A stretch of DNA of 35,884 bases, taken from Alphaproteobacteria bacterium. GTDB lineage: Bacteria; Pseudomonadota; Alphaproteobacteria; CAAGCB01; CAG-977. Positions 8,137 through 16,685 of the stretch are shown piece by piece (within the stretch, counting starts at the first letter, position 1; each line of letters opens with the position of its first letter). The position numbers were made by a program, and so were the translations under genes. The DNA lies in the NCBI GenBank assembly GCA_024413465.1, contig JAKSVU010000017.1:1-35884 (forward strand). Reading direction: 5' to 3'. A model generated the notes under the pieces. The model had not been told where the DNA came from. It did no database searches and saw only the letters and a list, made by a program, of their open reading frames with translations.

Positions 8137-8216
8137 CCTCGCCCTGTAGGGAGAGGACATCTTTTGTTAACGAACTTTATTTATAAAGTGAGTTCTACAA
8201 AAGATTGGTGAGGGGG
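8137..8216. repeat. REP/MITE-like intergenic inverted-repeat element
   Basis: An 80-bp block stands out from its AT-rich surroundings. It opens with a compact GC-rich hairpin, CCTC-G-CCCT-GT-AGGG-A-GAGG (8137-8156). It then has two long imperfect arms: 8159-8180 (ATCTTTTGTTAACGAACTTT...) pairs with 8183-8205 (...GAGTTCTACAAAAGAT) around a tiny loop. It closes with TGGTGAGGGGG, complementary in part to the opening CCTC. Such paired structures are typical of REP/BIME or MITE-type elements. No transposase or clear target duplication was seen, and no second copy was noticed in the window. Confidence 0.5.
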
Positions 8217-8349
8217 CTTATCACAACAAATCCCAAACGTCTTGGAATAATTTCCTTACAAAATTCTATTTATTGATATTTAAGTAAACCTTAATTATTC
8301 TGTGTCAAACTGAAGCCCATACTGAAAATTTTACAGAAAGGTGAATTAC

Positions 8350-8736
8350 ATGCTTCCTCGCGTTATGGTGAGCGATTTTACAGAAACAGATACAAACAGT
8401 GCTTTTAAAACTTTATGCATTGAAGAAGATGCTATTTTACATCATTGTTCCACAGACACCCGTGTCCGCTTATTCATTGAAAATAACGTTTTAATTGCAC
8501 AAAAAATGACTGATATAGGTTGGGTAGAAGTCAATCATAAAACGGTAAAACAAGTTTTTAGCTACGTTCCTTTGAAAATTGCATTAGATAACGATGAAGA
8601 ACGTGCTAAGGAAATGGATGCTCCTGTTGATGAAATCCAACTTTTTACAGGATTTTTATTCATGAAAAAAGTCGCTATTATTCTAGGCGAAACACCTAAT
8701 ATGATGGATGACATCAAATTTACGGCCACCGTATAA
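8350..8736 (+). CDS. Hypothetical protein of 128 residues
   Basis: I do not recognise the family. The ATG at 8350 is chosen over an in-frame GTG at 8341 because the ribosome site (AGAAAGG, ending about 8 bp upstream) is placed for the ATG, whereas it would overlap the GTG. The product begins MLPRVMVSDF, is acidic, lacks a signal peptide and TM segments, and has a predicted mixed alpha/beta character (RVRLFIENNVLIAQKM, then IGWVEVNHKTVKQVFSYVPL). It ends with IKFTATV. It is the first plus-strand gene after the intergenic repeat and lies 88 bp before the trpB-like gene. A cytoplasmic role is likely, but nothing specific can be said. Confidence 0.65.
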   Translation: MLPRVMVSDFTETDTNSAFKTLCIEEDAILHHCSTDTRVRLFIENNVLIAQKMTDIGWVEVNHKTVKQVFSYVPLKIALDNDEERAKEMDAPVDEIQLFTGFLFMKKVAIILGETPNMMDDIKFTATV

Positions 8737-8824
8737 ATTTTCTAAAATTTAACGACTCATCTTGATTTATTGACAGAACTTAAAAAAAGATTATATCTAA
8801 AACTAAAGATATAGAGGGTAAGCT

Positions 8825-10189
8825 ATGACAGAAATTCCATACAAAATTTATTTAAGTGAAAATGATTTACCAAGATACTGGTATAACGTTCGGGCAGATA
8901 TGAAAAACAAACCTGCTCCCCTATTGAATCCTAAAACACATAAACCTTGTACTGAAGATGAACTTTCTGAAATTTTTTGTCGGGAATTAGCTAAACAAGA
9001 ATTAAACGAAACAGATCGTTTTATTGATATTCCAACTGAAGTACGCGACTTTTATAAAATGTATCGTCCAGCACCTTTAACTCGTGCTTATTGTCTTGAA
9101 AAAAAATTAGGAACTCCCGCACATATTTATTACAAATTTGAAGGAAACAATACTTCTGGTAGTCACAAACTGAATTCTGCCATCGCTCAAGCCTATTATG
9201 CAAAAAAACAGGGGTTAAAGGGCGTAACAACGGAAACCGGAGCTGGTCAATGGGGAACAGCTATGGCAATGGCTTGTGCCTATCTTGACCTCGATTGTAT
9301 CGTCTATCAAGTTCGTTGTTCCTACGAACAAAAGCCTCATCGTCGTGAAGTCATCAGAACTTATGGGGCGAAAGCAATTCCTTCACCAAGTATGGAAACA
9401 GAAATTGGACGTAAAATTAATGCTGAATTTCCTGGTTGTACCGGCAGTTTAGGATGCGCCATTAGTGAAGCTGTTGAAACGGCTACCAGACAACCTGGGT
9501 ATCGTTACGTTCTAGGTTCCGTTCTTAGTCAAGTTTTACTTCATCAAACAATTATTGGATTAGAAGCCAAAGTAGCTATGGATAAATATGGAATAAAACC
9601 AGATATCATTATTGGCTGTGCAGGTGGTGGATCAAACTTAGGTGGATTAATCAGTCCTTTTATGGGTGAAAAATTGCGTGGCGAAGCAGACTATGAATTT
9701 ATTGCTGTTGAACCTGCTAGCTGTCCGTCGTTAACACGAGGTGTTTTCGCCTACGATTATTGCGATACCGGTTGCGTCTGTCCATTGCAAAAAATGTACA
9801 CTCTTGGTTCCAGCTTTATGCCAAGTGCAAATCATTCAGGTGGTCTCCGTTATCATGGAATGAGTTCAATTTTAAGCCAATTATACGATGATGGATTGAT
9901 GAAAGCACGATCCGTTGAACAGACAGAAGTTTTTGCTGCAGCTGAATTATTCTGCCGTACGGAAGGAACTTTACCTGCTCCGGAAAGCAGCCACGCAATT
10001 AAGGTTGCAATTGATGAAGCTTTAAAATGTAAAGAAACTGGCGAAGTAAAAACAATCTTGTTTGGATTAACAGGAACAGGATATTTTGATATGAAAGCCT
10101 ATGCTGCATTTAACGATGGAACGATGACTGATTACGTTCCAACGGATGAAGAAATTCAAAAATCCGTTGCTAAAATTCCACAAATTTAA
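8825..10189 (+). CDS. TrpB2-type pyridoxal-phosphate tryptophan synthase beta-like enzyme
   Basis: A 454-residue PLP enzyme of the TrpB2/TrpB-like branch. Visible features are the PLP lysine in GSHKLNSA (Lys115), the substrate-loop ETGAGQWG (about 137-144), the PLP-phosphate glycine loop GCAGGGSNLGG (about 268-278) and a C-terminal GLTGTGYFDM. The extended N-terminus and the cysteine-rich insert near 320 (YDYCDTGCVCPLQKMYTLGS) mark it as TrpB2 rather than the TrpA-partnered TrpB1. TrpB2 proteins can condense indole with serine, and some act in indole salvage or in place of TrpB1. No trpA or other tryptophan genes are adjacent, which fits a stand-alone or salvage role. A good ribosome site (AGAGGG) precedes the ATG, and the gene ends at a strong terminator. 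Confidence 0.9.
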   Translation: MTEIPYKIYLSENDLPRYWYNVRADMKNKPAPLLNPKTHKPCTEDELSEIFCRELAKQELNETDRFIDIPTEVRDFYKMYRPAPLTRAYCLEKKLGTPAHIYYKFEGNNTSGSHKLNSAIAQAYYAKKQGLKGVTTETGAGQWGTAMAMACAYLDLDCIVYQVRCSYEQKPHRREVIRTYGAKAIPSPSMETEIGRKINAEFPGCTGSLGCAISEAVETATRQPGYRYVLGSVLSQVLLHQTIIGLEAKVAMDKYGIKPDIIIGCAGGGSNLGGLISPFMGEKLRGEADYEFIAVEPASCPSLTRGVFAYDYCDTGCVCPLQKMYTLGSSFMPSANHSGGLRYHGMSSILSQLYDDGLMKARSVEQTEVFAAAELFCRTEGTLPAPESSHAIKVAIDEALKCKETGEVKTILFGLTGTGYFDMKAYAAFNDGTMTDYVPTDEEIQKSVAKIPQI

Positions 10190-10198
10190 GTTATAAAA

Positions 10199-10220
10199 AA
10201 GGGCTTTGAAAAAAGCCCTT
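10199..10220. terminator. Bidirectional terminator between trpB-like gene and rne
   Basis: AAGGGCTTT (10199-10207) pairs with AAAGCCCTT (10212-10220) around a short A-rich loop. A run of T follows on the minus strand (the A-run at 10195-10200) and a weaker CTTTAATTTT on the plus strand. It sits 10 bp after the trpB-like stop and 9 bp after the rne stop, so the convergent genes probably share it. Confidence 0.8.
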
Positions 10221-10228
10221 CTTTAATT

Positions 10229-12532
10229 TTATTCACCTTCGTGATAATCAGATTGTTGTTCATTTTGTTCTGAACCATCACCTTCATTGTGGTGATTATG
10301 TTTTCTGAAGAAACGACGACGACCAAATTTGCGGAACTTACGATGATGTCTGTGTTGTTCGTTATTTTCCCCTTCACCCTCTTGATGTTCGCCTTCATTA
10401 TTTTCATTTGATTCTTGATAATCACTATTTTCTTGATATTCACCTTCATCAAATGACTGCTGTTCGTTATTTTCATTTTCTTCAGCGTATTCTTCATTTT
10501 CGTGATGATGATGGAAATGACGACGACGACCAAAACGACGATCACGATGACCACGACGAAAATTTTTGTGATGATTATTTTCATCTTTATTTTCTGATTG
10601 TTCATCATGCTGTAAACCTGCTTCAAATTCAGCATCAGCACTGATAACTTCATCTTCACCAGAATATTCTTCCGTCTGTTGTTCTTCTTCACCGTATTCT
10701 TGTTGACTTTCAACAATTTCAGTTTCTTCCTGTTCCTGATCCTCAATAACTTCTTCTTCAAATTCTTCAACAATTTGTTTTTTCTTAGAAGACTTTTGCT
10801 TTTTGGATTTAACTTTTTCCTCTTCAACAGGTTTTGGTTCTTCTTGTGTGATTTGAATAATGTCATCTTGACGAATGACGTGTTCAATTCTGAAATCTGT
10901 TGGGAACATCAAATGCGAATCCCCTTCAATGAAAATCTTAACGTTATACAGATTTTCAATTGTTTCTATATTTTTGCGTTTATTGTTCAAAACGTATAAA
11001 GCTGCTTCAGTAGGAACTGTTAAATGCAATTCACTGAATTTTAATTTCATACTTTCTTCTTCCAAAACGTGTAAAGTATGAATGGCAACAGATTCTGTTG
11101 AACGCATCATACCTTTGCCATGGCAATATGGGCAAACGGAATAACTTGTTTCAATAAAACTAGAATGCATTCTTTGACGAGATAATTCCATCAAGCCAAA
11201 ACCTGTAATTCTGCCCATTTGAACACGAGCACGATCTTTACGCAAAACTTCTTTCATTTTGCGTTCCAAAGCATGATTGTTTCTAGCTTCGTCCATATCA
11301 ATAAAGTCAACGACAACCAACCCAGCCATATCACGCAAACGCAATTGACGAGCAATTTCTTCTGCAGCTTCAAGGTTTGTTTTCAAAGCAGTTTCTTCAA
11401 TATTTTTTTCTTTTGTAGCACGACCAGAGTTTACGTCGATTGCAACCAAAGCTTCCGTTTGATCCATAACCAAGTAAGCACCTGATTTTAATTGGACAAT
11501 GTTGCTGTGCAAAGATTCAAGCTGACCTTCAACTTGATACTTAAAGAACAAAGGTGTCTTTTCATCTTTGTAAAGTTTTACTTTTTTGACGTGACTTGGG
11601 GTCAAGAGCTTCATAAAATCGCGAGCTTGTTTGTAATTTTCATCCCCTTCAACCAAAATTTCTTCAATATCACGAGTGTACATATCACGCAAAGCGCGTT
11701 TAATAATATCACCTTCTTCATGAATCAATAATGGAGCGGAAGATTCCATTGTTTTATCACGAATTTGAATCCAAGTCTTGATTAAGTATTCATAATCACG
11801 CTTAATTTCTAAGGAAGTTCTTTCTTTACCAGCGGTACGAACAATTACAGACATTCCTTCTGGTAAAGGCAATTTGGCAACGACTTTCTTCAAGCGTTTA
11901 CGATCTGCCGCATTTGTGATTTTTCTGGAAACACCACCACCACGAGTATTATTTGGCATTAAAACGCAATATCTGCCTGCTAAAGACAAATACGTTGTCA
12001 AAGCTGCCCCTTTATTACCGCGTTCTTCTTTAATCACTTGGACTAATAAAACTTGTCCTTTATGAATGACTTCCTGAATTTTATAACGTTTTGCTCTAAA
12101 TCTGTTTTGACGAACTTCATCTGATTCATTTTCGCTGACAGTTTCTACCGTTCTGTCCTGATCTGGTAATTCTGAATCAACGTTATCCTCGTTATTTTCC
12201 TCATCATTTTGTTCAGTTTCCGCATTGTCAAAAGCATCTTCTTCGTCATCTTGCATGCTTTCGATTAAAGCTTCACGATCGGCAACTGGAATCTGATAAT
12301 AATCCGGATGAATTTCGTTGAAAGCTAAAAAGCCGTGTCTATTACCACCGTAATCAACGAAAGCAGCCTGCAGAGAAGGCTCAACACGAGCAACTTTTGC
12401 TAAATAAATATTACTTTTAATTTGTTTTTTGTTTGAGGATTCAATATCTAGTTCTTCTAATTTCGTCCCATCAACAATAACCACGCGTTTTTCTTCGATG
12501 TGATTGGCATCGATTAACATTTTTTTTGTCAT
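10229..12532 (-). CDS. rne: Ribonuclease E/G
   Basis: A 767-residue endoribonuclease central to mRNA decay and rRNA/tRNA maturation. The S1 domain (about 35-185) is interrupted by an acidic Asp/Glu/Asn-rich insertion at about 90-142, common in alphaproteobacterial RNase E. The DNase I-like catalytic domain contains the two Mg2+-binding aspartates in VAIDVNSGR (Asp366) and VVVDFIDM (Asp409). The Zn-link CPYC lies at 467-470. Beyond about 560 the protein is a degradosome-like low-complexity tail: an acidic part, then two Arg/His-rich patches centred on FGRRR, separated by Glu/Asn/Gln-rich spacers. These are likely RNA-binding. A 280-bp upstream region separates it from the divergent amidase gene and may contain a long leader, which in other bacteria mediates rne autoregulation. 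Confidence 0.95.
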   Translation of the reverse strand: MTKKMLIDANHIEEKRVVIVDGTKLEELDIESSNKKQIKSNIYLAKVARVEPSLQAAFVDYGGNRHGFLAFNEIHPDYYQIPVADREALIESMQDDEEDAFDNAETEQNDEENNEDNVDSELPDQDRTVETVSENESDEVRQNRFRAKRYKIQEVIHKGQVLLVQVIKEERGNKGAALTTYLSLAGRYCVLMPNNTRGGGVSRKITNAADRKRLKKVVAKLPLPEGMSVIVRTAGKERTSLEIKRDYEYLIKTWIQIRDKTMESSAPLLIHEEGDIIKRALRDMYTRDIEEILVEGDENYKQARDFMKLLTPSHVKKVKLYKDEKTPLFFKYQVEGQLESLHSNIVQLKSGAYLVMDQTEALVAIDVNSGRATKEKNIEETALKTNLEAAEEIARQLRLRDMAGLVVVDFIDMDEARNNHALERKMKEVLRKDRARVQMGRITGFGLMELSRQRMHSSFIETSYSVCPYCHGKGMMRSTESVAIHTLHVLEEESMKLKFSELHLTVPTEAALYVLNNKRKNIETIENLYNVKIFIEGDSHLMFPTDFRIEHVIRQDDIIQITQEEPKPVEEEKVKSKKQKSSKKKQIVEEFEEEVIEDQEQEETEIVESQQEYGEEEQQTEEYSGEDEVISADAEFEAGLQHDEQSENKDENNHHKNFRRGHRDRRFGRRRHFHHHHENEEYAEENENNEQQSFDEGEYQENSDYQESNENNEGEHQEGEGENNEQHRHHRKFRKFGRRRFFRKHNHHNEGDGSEQNEQQSDYHEGE

Positions 12533-12813
12533 AAATCTTTAAACTCCGTACACCAGCAAAGGCCACTGGGAAAATAGCTAATACATCAGAACAAGCAAGT
12601 TTGAATAAATATTTTTTTGTCAAATTGTTTAAGTGCCTTTATCACTCATTCCGTTGAAACTTTTTTGGGCTGACTCATTTTTTCACTTTTTAAAAAACGA
12701 ATCGTGCGTTATAAGAATAATCATCTATTTATAATAAACAATAATATTTTAACATTTATATGATATTTTTTGAAAAAATGATTCGATTTTTTGAAAAAAA
12801 AGGAGACTAAAAA
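12533..12813. promoter_or_regulatory. Divergent control region between rne and amiC
   Basis: Both flanking genes must start transcription in these 281 bp. On the minus strand a TTGACA (12618-12623) is a plausible -35 for rne, though no good -10 follows at 17 bp. On the plus strand TATAAT near 12730 could be an amiC -10. Just before amiC the motif TTTTTTGAAAAAA occurs twice about 22 bp apart, ending in the ribosome site AAGGAGAC. These promoter calls are weak. Confidence 0.3.
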
Positions 12814-14049
12814 ATGATTTTAAAACGCCTGACAGCGTTGATTTTTCTTATGTTAATAAGCATAACATCTGTTTGCTTTGCAGGAGAAACTTTGTCAGTC
12901 CGTTTTGGAAATTCATCCGATCAATCTAGTCGTATTATTGTCGATTTGACTGAAAAACCTGAATATAAAGTGATGACTTTGCAAAATCCTTCTCGCGTCG
13001 TCATTGATTTATACAAATCGAGTCACCGCATCAATCAAATAGAAAAGATGCCTGACAATTTCAAAACCGGCCGTTTAGGTCAAAATGGCAGTACAGCTCG
13101 CATTGTTTTAGACACCTACGACATACCAGAAACGAAAAAAATATTATTGCTCGAACCGAACGCAGGTTATCCTTGGCGTTTAGTTATGGATGTCAATTTT
13201 AACAAACAAGTTGCCTACAACGATATGGCTGATTTAATTGAAGCCCATCCTCAACTTGCTCCTCAGGAACAAAAAAAACCGGAACAAGAAGAAAAAATCG
13301 TTTTGCGTCAACCTACCCCAGAACCACAACCTGTTCAACAAGATCAAAAAAAGGTTATCGTTTTAGATGCTGGACATGGTGGACAAGATCCAGGAGCAAT
13401 TGGAATTTCAGGCGTATATGAAAAAACAATTACTTTGTCTATGGCTAAACAAATTCGTTCTATCTTAGAAAAAACAGGGAAATACAAGATTAAATTAACA
13501 CGTGAAACGGATGTGTTTATTCCGTTGTATAACAGACGAAAATTTGCTCAAAACGTCAAAGCAAACTTGTTTATTTCTATCCATGCAGATAGCACAAAAC
13601 GCCCAACAGCCAGAGGATTTTCTATTTATACGTTATCAGAAAAAGCATCCGATAAAGAAGCTGAAAAATTGGCTGAACGTGAAAACAAAGCCGATATCGT
13701 TGATGGTATAGATTTTGGGACTCAACCAAAAGAAGTCCAAGATATTTTGCTCAATCTTGCGCAACGCGAAACAAAAAACAAGTCTGCTTTCTTTGCTGAA
13801 AAAGTCGTAAATGAATTGAAAAAAACACCTGTAATTTCCTTATTAAGTCAGGATATCCACAGGTTTGCAGGTTTTGCTGTTTTAAAAGCCCCTGATGTTC
13901 CATCTGTTTTGGTGGAAATGGGATTTTTATCAAACAAATATGAAGAAAAAAATTTAAGATCTAACTCTTATCGGGAAAAAATGGCCCAAGCCATTGTCAA
14001 AGCCATTGAAGAATACTTCCCCGAAGAACATAAGGCGACGTTTAATTAA
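12814..14049 (+). CDS. amiC: N-acetylmuramoyl-L-alanine amidase (AMIN + amidase_3)
   Basis: A 411-residue periplasmic zinc amidase that cuts the bond between MurNAc and the stem peptide, needed for daughter-cell separation. A signal peptide covers residues 1-23 (cleavage likely after SVCFA). An AMIN domain spans about 27-130 and would localise it to septal peptidoglycan. A Pro/Gln-rich linker (145-178) leads to the amidase_3 domain at 180-400. Zinc/catalytic residues are visible: His188 in DAGHGG, Glu203 in YEKT, His257 in SIHADS and Glu368 in VEMGFLSN. The segment around 285-350 is probably the regulatory helix that EnvC/NlpD-type activators displace. The ribosome site AAGGAGAC lies just before the ATG. 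mrcA follows after 12 bp, pairing a wall hydrolase with a wall synthase, an order conserved in Alphaproteobacteria. Confidence 0.93.
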   Translation: MILKRLTALIFLMLISITSVCFAGETLSVRFGNSSDQSSRIIVDLTEKPEYKVMTLQNPSRVVIDLYKSSHRINQIEKMPDNFKTGRLGQNGSTARIVLDTYDIPETKKILLLEPNAGYPWRLVMDVNFNKQVAYNDMADLIEAHPQLAPQEQKKPEQEEKIVLRQPTPEPQPVQQDQKKVIVLDAGHGGQDPGAIGISGVYEKTITLSMAKQIRSILEKTGKYKIKLTRETDVFIPLYNRRKFAQNVKANLFISIHADSTKRPTARGFSIYTLSEKASDKEAEKLAERENKADIVDGIDFGTQPKEVQDILLNLAQRETKNKSAFFAEKVVNELKKTPVISLLSQDIHRFAGFAVLKAPDVPSVLVEMGFLSNKYEEKNLRSNSYREKMAQAIVKAIEEYFPEEHKATFN

Positions 14050-14061
14050 AGGAAAAGAATA

Positions 14062-16665
14062 ATGTCTAAATTATTGTCAACTTTACTTAGCTATGCATTA
14101 CTTGTCACAATCCTTGCTTTGATTGTGATTTTGCTTATCTTTTCCCATTTTGGTCGTAGTGTAGATGATTACAGACAACTCGCTTCTTATGAACCACCAA
14201 TCACAAGTCGTCTTTATGCCTCCGATGGAAATTTGCTGGCAGAATATGCTTCCGAAAAACGTGCTTTTGTTCCTTATGACGTTATTCCTAAAAACGTTAT
14301 CAATGCCTTCATCGCAGCAGAAGATAAAAAGTTCTTTTCACATGGTGGTCTTGATTTTTTAGGCATTTCGCGTGCTGTTTTACAAAATATTAAAAATATC
14401 GGCAGAAAACGCCGTATGATCGGGGCATCAACAATTACCCAACAAGTCGCCAAGAACTTTTTGCTAACAAATGAAGAATCTTTTGAAAGAAAAATCAAAG
14501 AAGCTATTTTAGCTATCCGTATTGAACGTGCTTTTTCAAAAGAATACATTATGGAATTGTATTTAAACCAAATTTATTTAGGGCATTATTCTTACGGTGT
14601 TGCTGCAGCAGCTTTGAATTATTTCAACAAATCTCTTGATGAATTATCTTTGGCAGAATGTGCTTTTTTGGCAGCTTTACCAAAAGGTCCAAACAATTAC
14701 GATCCAGATAAACGATATGATGAAGCTATCAAACGCAGAAACTGGGTTTTATCCCGTATGCTTGAAGATGGCAATATCAGTGAAGAAGACTATAAAAAAT
14801 CTATCGAAGAACCAATTACCGTTGCTAAACGCGAAAAATCAGATGATTCAATAAATGGGGAATATTTTGCAGAAGAAGTTCGTAGAACGATTGCCTCAAA
14901 ATATGGAGAAGATGCTCTTTACAAAGGAGGCTTAGCCGTTCGTTCAACTCTTGATCCAAAAATTCAACAATATGCAACACAAGCTTTACGCCAAGGATTA
15001 GTTGAATACGATCGTCGCCATGGATGGCGTGGTCCAATCGGCAACATTGACATTGAAGCTCTACCGGAACCTGCTGCAGAAGATGAAGAAATCAAAGAAA
15101 TTTCATCAGAAATCGTGGATGAAGACATTTCTGATACTTCAAATACAACTAAAGAACCAGAACCAAAATGGTTAAAACCATTACAAGATTTTAAAGTTCC
15201 AACTTACGTTGATAAAACTTGGGAAAAAGCTCTTGTTTTGAAAGTTGAAAAGAAACAAGCTGAAATTGCTCTTGAAAATGGAAAAATTGGAAACATTCCT
15301 TTAGAAGAAGTTGAATGGGCAAAACAAAACCTCTCTGACCAAACACTCGGTCCAGATATCAAAGAAGTCGGAGAAGTATTAAAAGTCGGTGACGTTGTTT
15401 TTGTTGAACCTGTTATAAAAAATAAAAAAGGCGAAGCATACCCTGAAATGTCATTTGGATTACGACAAGAACCAAATATCGAAGGGGCTATGGTCGTCCT
15501 TGAACCTCATACAGGGCGTGTTTCTGCTATGGTTGGGGGCTATTCCTTCAAAAAATCACAATTCAACCGTGCAACTCAAGCAAAACGTCAACCTGGTTCA
15601 TCCTTTAAACCTTTCATTTATTTGGCAGCAATGGATGAAGGCTTTACACCATCTTCATTAGTTCTTGATGCCCCATTCGTAATGGATCAAGGAAATGGAT
15701 TAGGAAAATGGAAACCCAAAAACGTGTCAAAAAGATTCCACGGCCCAACGACTTTGCGTGTTGGTATCGAAAAATCTATGAATTTGATTACAATTCGTAT
15801 TGCAAAAGCAATTGGTATTAAAAAAGTTGTTGAATATGCTAGTAAATTTGGAATTGCAGATGATTTACCAGAACAAATGTCAATTGCATTAGGTGCTGGT
15901 GAAACAACCGTTTTGCGTCTTGCTACGGCTTACGGAATGATTGTCAACGGTGGAAAAAAGATTGAACCTGTTTTAATAGACCGTATTCAAGACAGACATG
16001 GAACGACCGTTTTCAACTCTGATGCAAGACCTTGTAACCGTTGTCAGCCAGGACAATGGAAAGGTGAAGGAATGCCAAAAATTCCTGACATTCGCGAACA
16101 GATTGAAGATCCTCGTTCAGCTTATCAGATTATCAACATTATGACCGGCGTTTTAGCTCCGGGGGGAAGTGCTTCGAACTTAAGAAGTTTAGGCAGAACT
16201 TTCGCCGGAAAAACAGGGACTTCAAATGATTCTTTTGACGGATGGTTTGTTGGCGTAACTCCTGACTTAGTTGTTGTTATTTTCCTCGGTTTTGACGTTC
16301 CAAGAACTTTAGGAGCTCATGATACAGGTGGTTTAATTGCTTCACCTATTTACAAACGATTTGTCAATCAGGCCTTGAAAAATGAACCACTTATTCCATT
16401 CCGTGTACCAAATGGTATTCGTTTAGTTCGCGTAAATCACAAAACTGGAAAACCAGCTACACCAAAAGATACGGACGTTATCACCGAAGCCTTTAAATCT
16501 GGTGAAGATTGGCAAGGTAAATTAAAAGGTGGTTATATCGATGGAACGGATGGAACAGATACGTTCGTTGGCACAGATTTAAAAGATGACATAACAACCC
16601 CAACTGGATTAAGTGAAGTTGAATCAAACGTCGAAGATAATCTCGGTGTTGGTGGTGTATTCTAA
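14062..16665 (+). CDS. mrcA: Penicillin-binding protein 1A (bifunctional GT51/transpeptidase)
   Basis: An 867-residue class A PBP that polymerises glycan strands from lipid II and crosslinks them in the periplasm. A single N-terminal anchor spans about 9-29. The GT51 glycosyltransferase domain (about 50-225) has catalytic Glu87 in AAEDKKFF and the GASTITQQVAKN motif. An intervening OB-like PBP1A domain (about 320-480) contains acidic, Glu-rich inserts. The transpeptidase domain has Ser513 and Lys516 in SSFKP, the SMN motif and KTGTSN. Length and order are normal for PBP1A (ponA/mrcA). It begins 12 bp after amiC with a ribosome site (AAAGGAAAAG), and prfB starts 20 bp after its stop, so all three are probably co-transcribed. 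Confidence 0.95.
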   Translation: MSKLLSTLLSYALLVTILALIVILLIFSHFGRSVDDYRQLASYEPPITSRLYASDGNLLAEYASEKRAFVPYDVIPKNVINAFIAAEDKKFFSHGGLDFLGISRAVLQNIKNIGRKRRMIGASTITQQVAKNFLLTNEESFERKIKEAILAIRIERAFSKEYIMELYLNQIYLGHYSYGVAAAALNYFNKSLDELSLAECAFLAALPKGPNNYDPDKRYDEAIKRRNWVLSRMLEDGNISEEDYKKSIEEPITVAKREKSDDSINGEYFAEEVRRTIASKYGEDALYKGGLAVRSTLDPKIQQYATQALRQGLVEYDRRHGWRGPIGNIDIEALPEPAAEDEEIKEISSEIVDEDISDTSNTTKEPEPKWLKPLQDFKVPTYVDKTWEKALVLKVEKKQAEIALENGKIGNIPLEEVEWAKQNLSDQTLGPDIKEVGEVLKVGDVVFVEPVIKNKKGEAYPEMSFGLRQEPNIEGAMVVLEPHTGRVSAMVGGYSFKKSQFNRATQAKRQPGSSFKPFIYLAAMDEGFTPSSLVLDAPFVMDQGNGLGKWKPKNVSKRFHGPTTLRVGIEKSMNLITIRIAKAIGIKKVVEYASKFGIADDLPEQMSIALGAGETTVLRLATAYGMIVNGGKKIEPVLIDRIQDRHGTTVFNSDARPCNRCQPGQWKGEGMPKIPDIREQIEDPRSAYQIINIMTGVLAPGGSASNLRSLGRTFAGKTGTSNDSFDGWFVGVTPDLVVVIFLGFDVPRTLGAHDTGGLIASPIYKRFVNQALKNEPLIPFRVPNGIRLVRVNHKTGKPATPKDTDVITEAFKSGEDWQGKLKGGYIDGTDGTDTFVGTDLKDDITTPTGLSEVESNVEDNLGVGGVF

Positions 16666-16685
16666 TTTAAAGTAAGGAAATTTTT

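Noticed and set aside
8137-8216. Simple terminator for the PilV-like or hypothetical gene
   Set aside because: It lies upstream of both divergent genes, so neither needs a terminator there.
10186-10887. A 233-codon Lys/Asn-rich minus-strand frame overlapping rne
   Set aside because: It is a shadow of the low-complexity RNase E tail in another frame; its composition is explained by the GAA/GAT/AAT-rich codons of the real gene.
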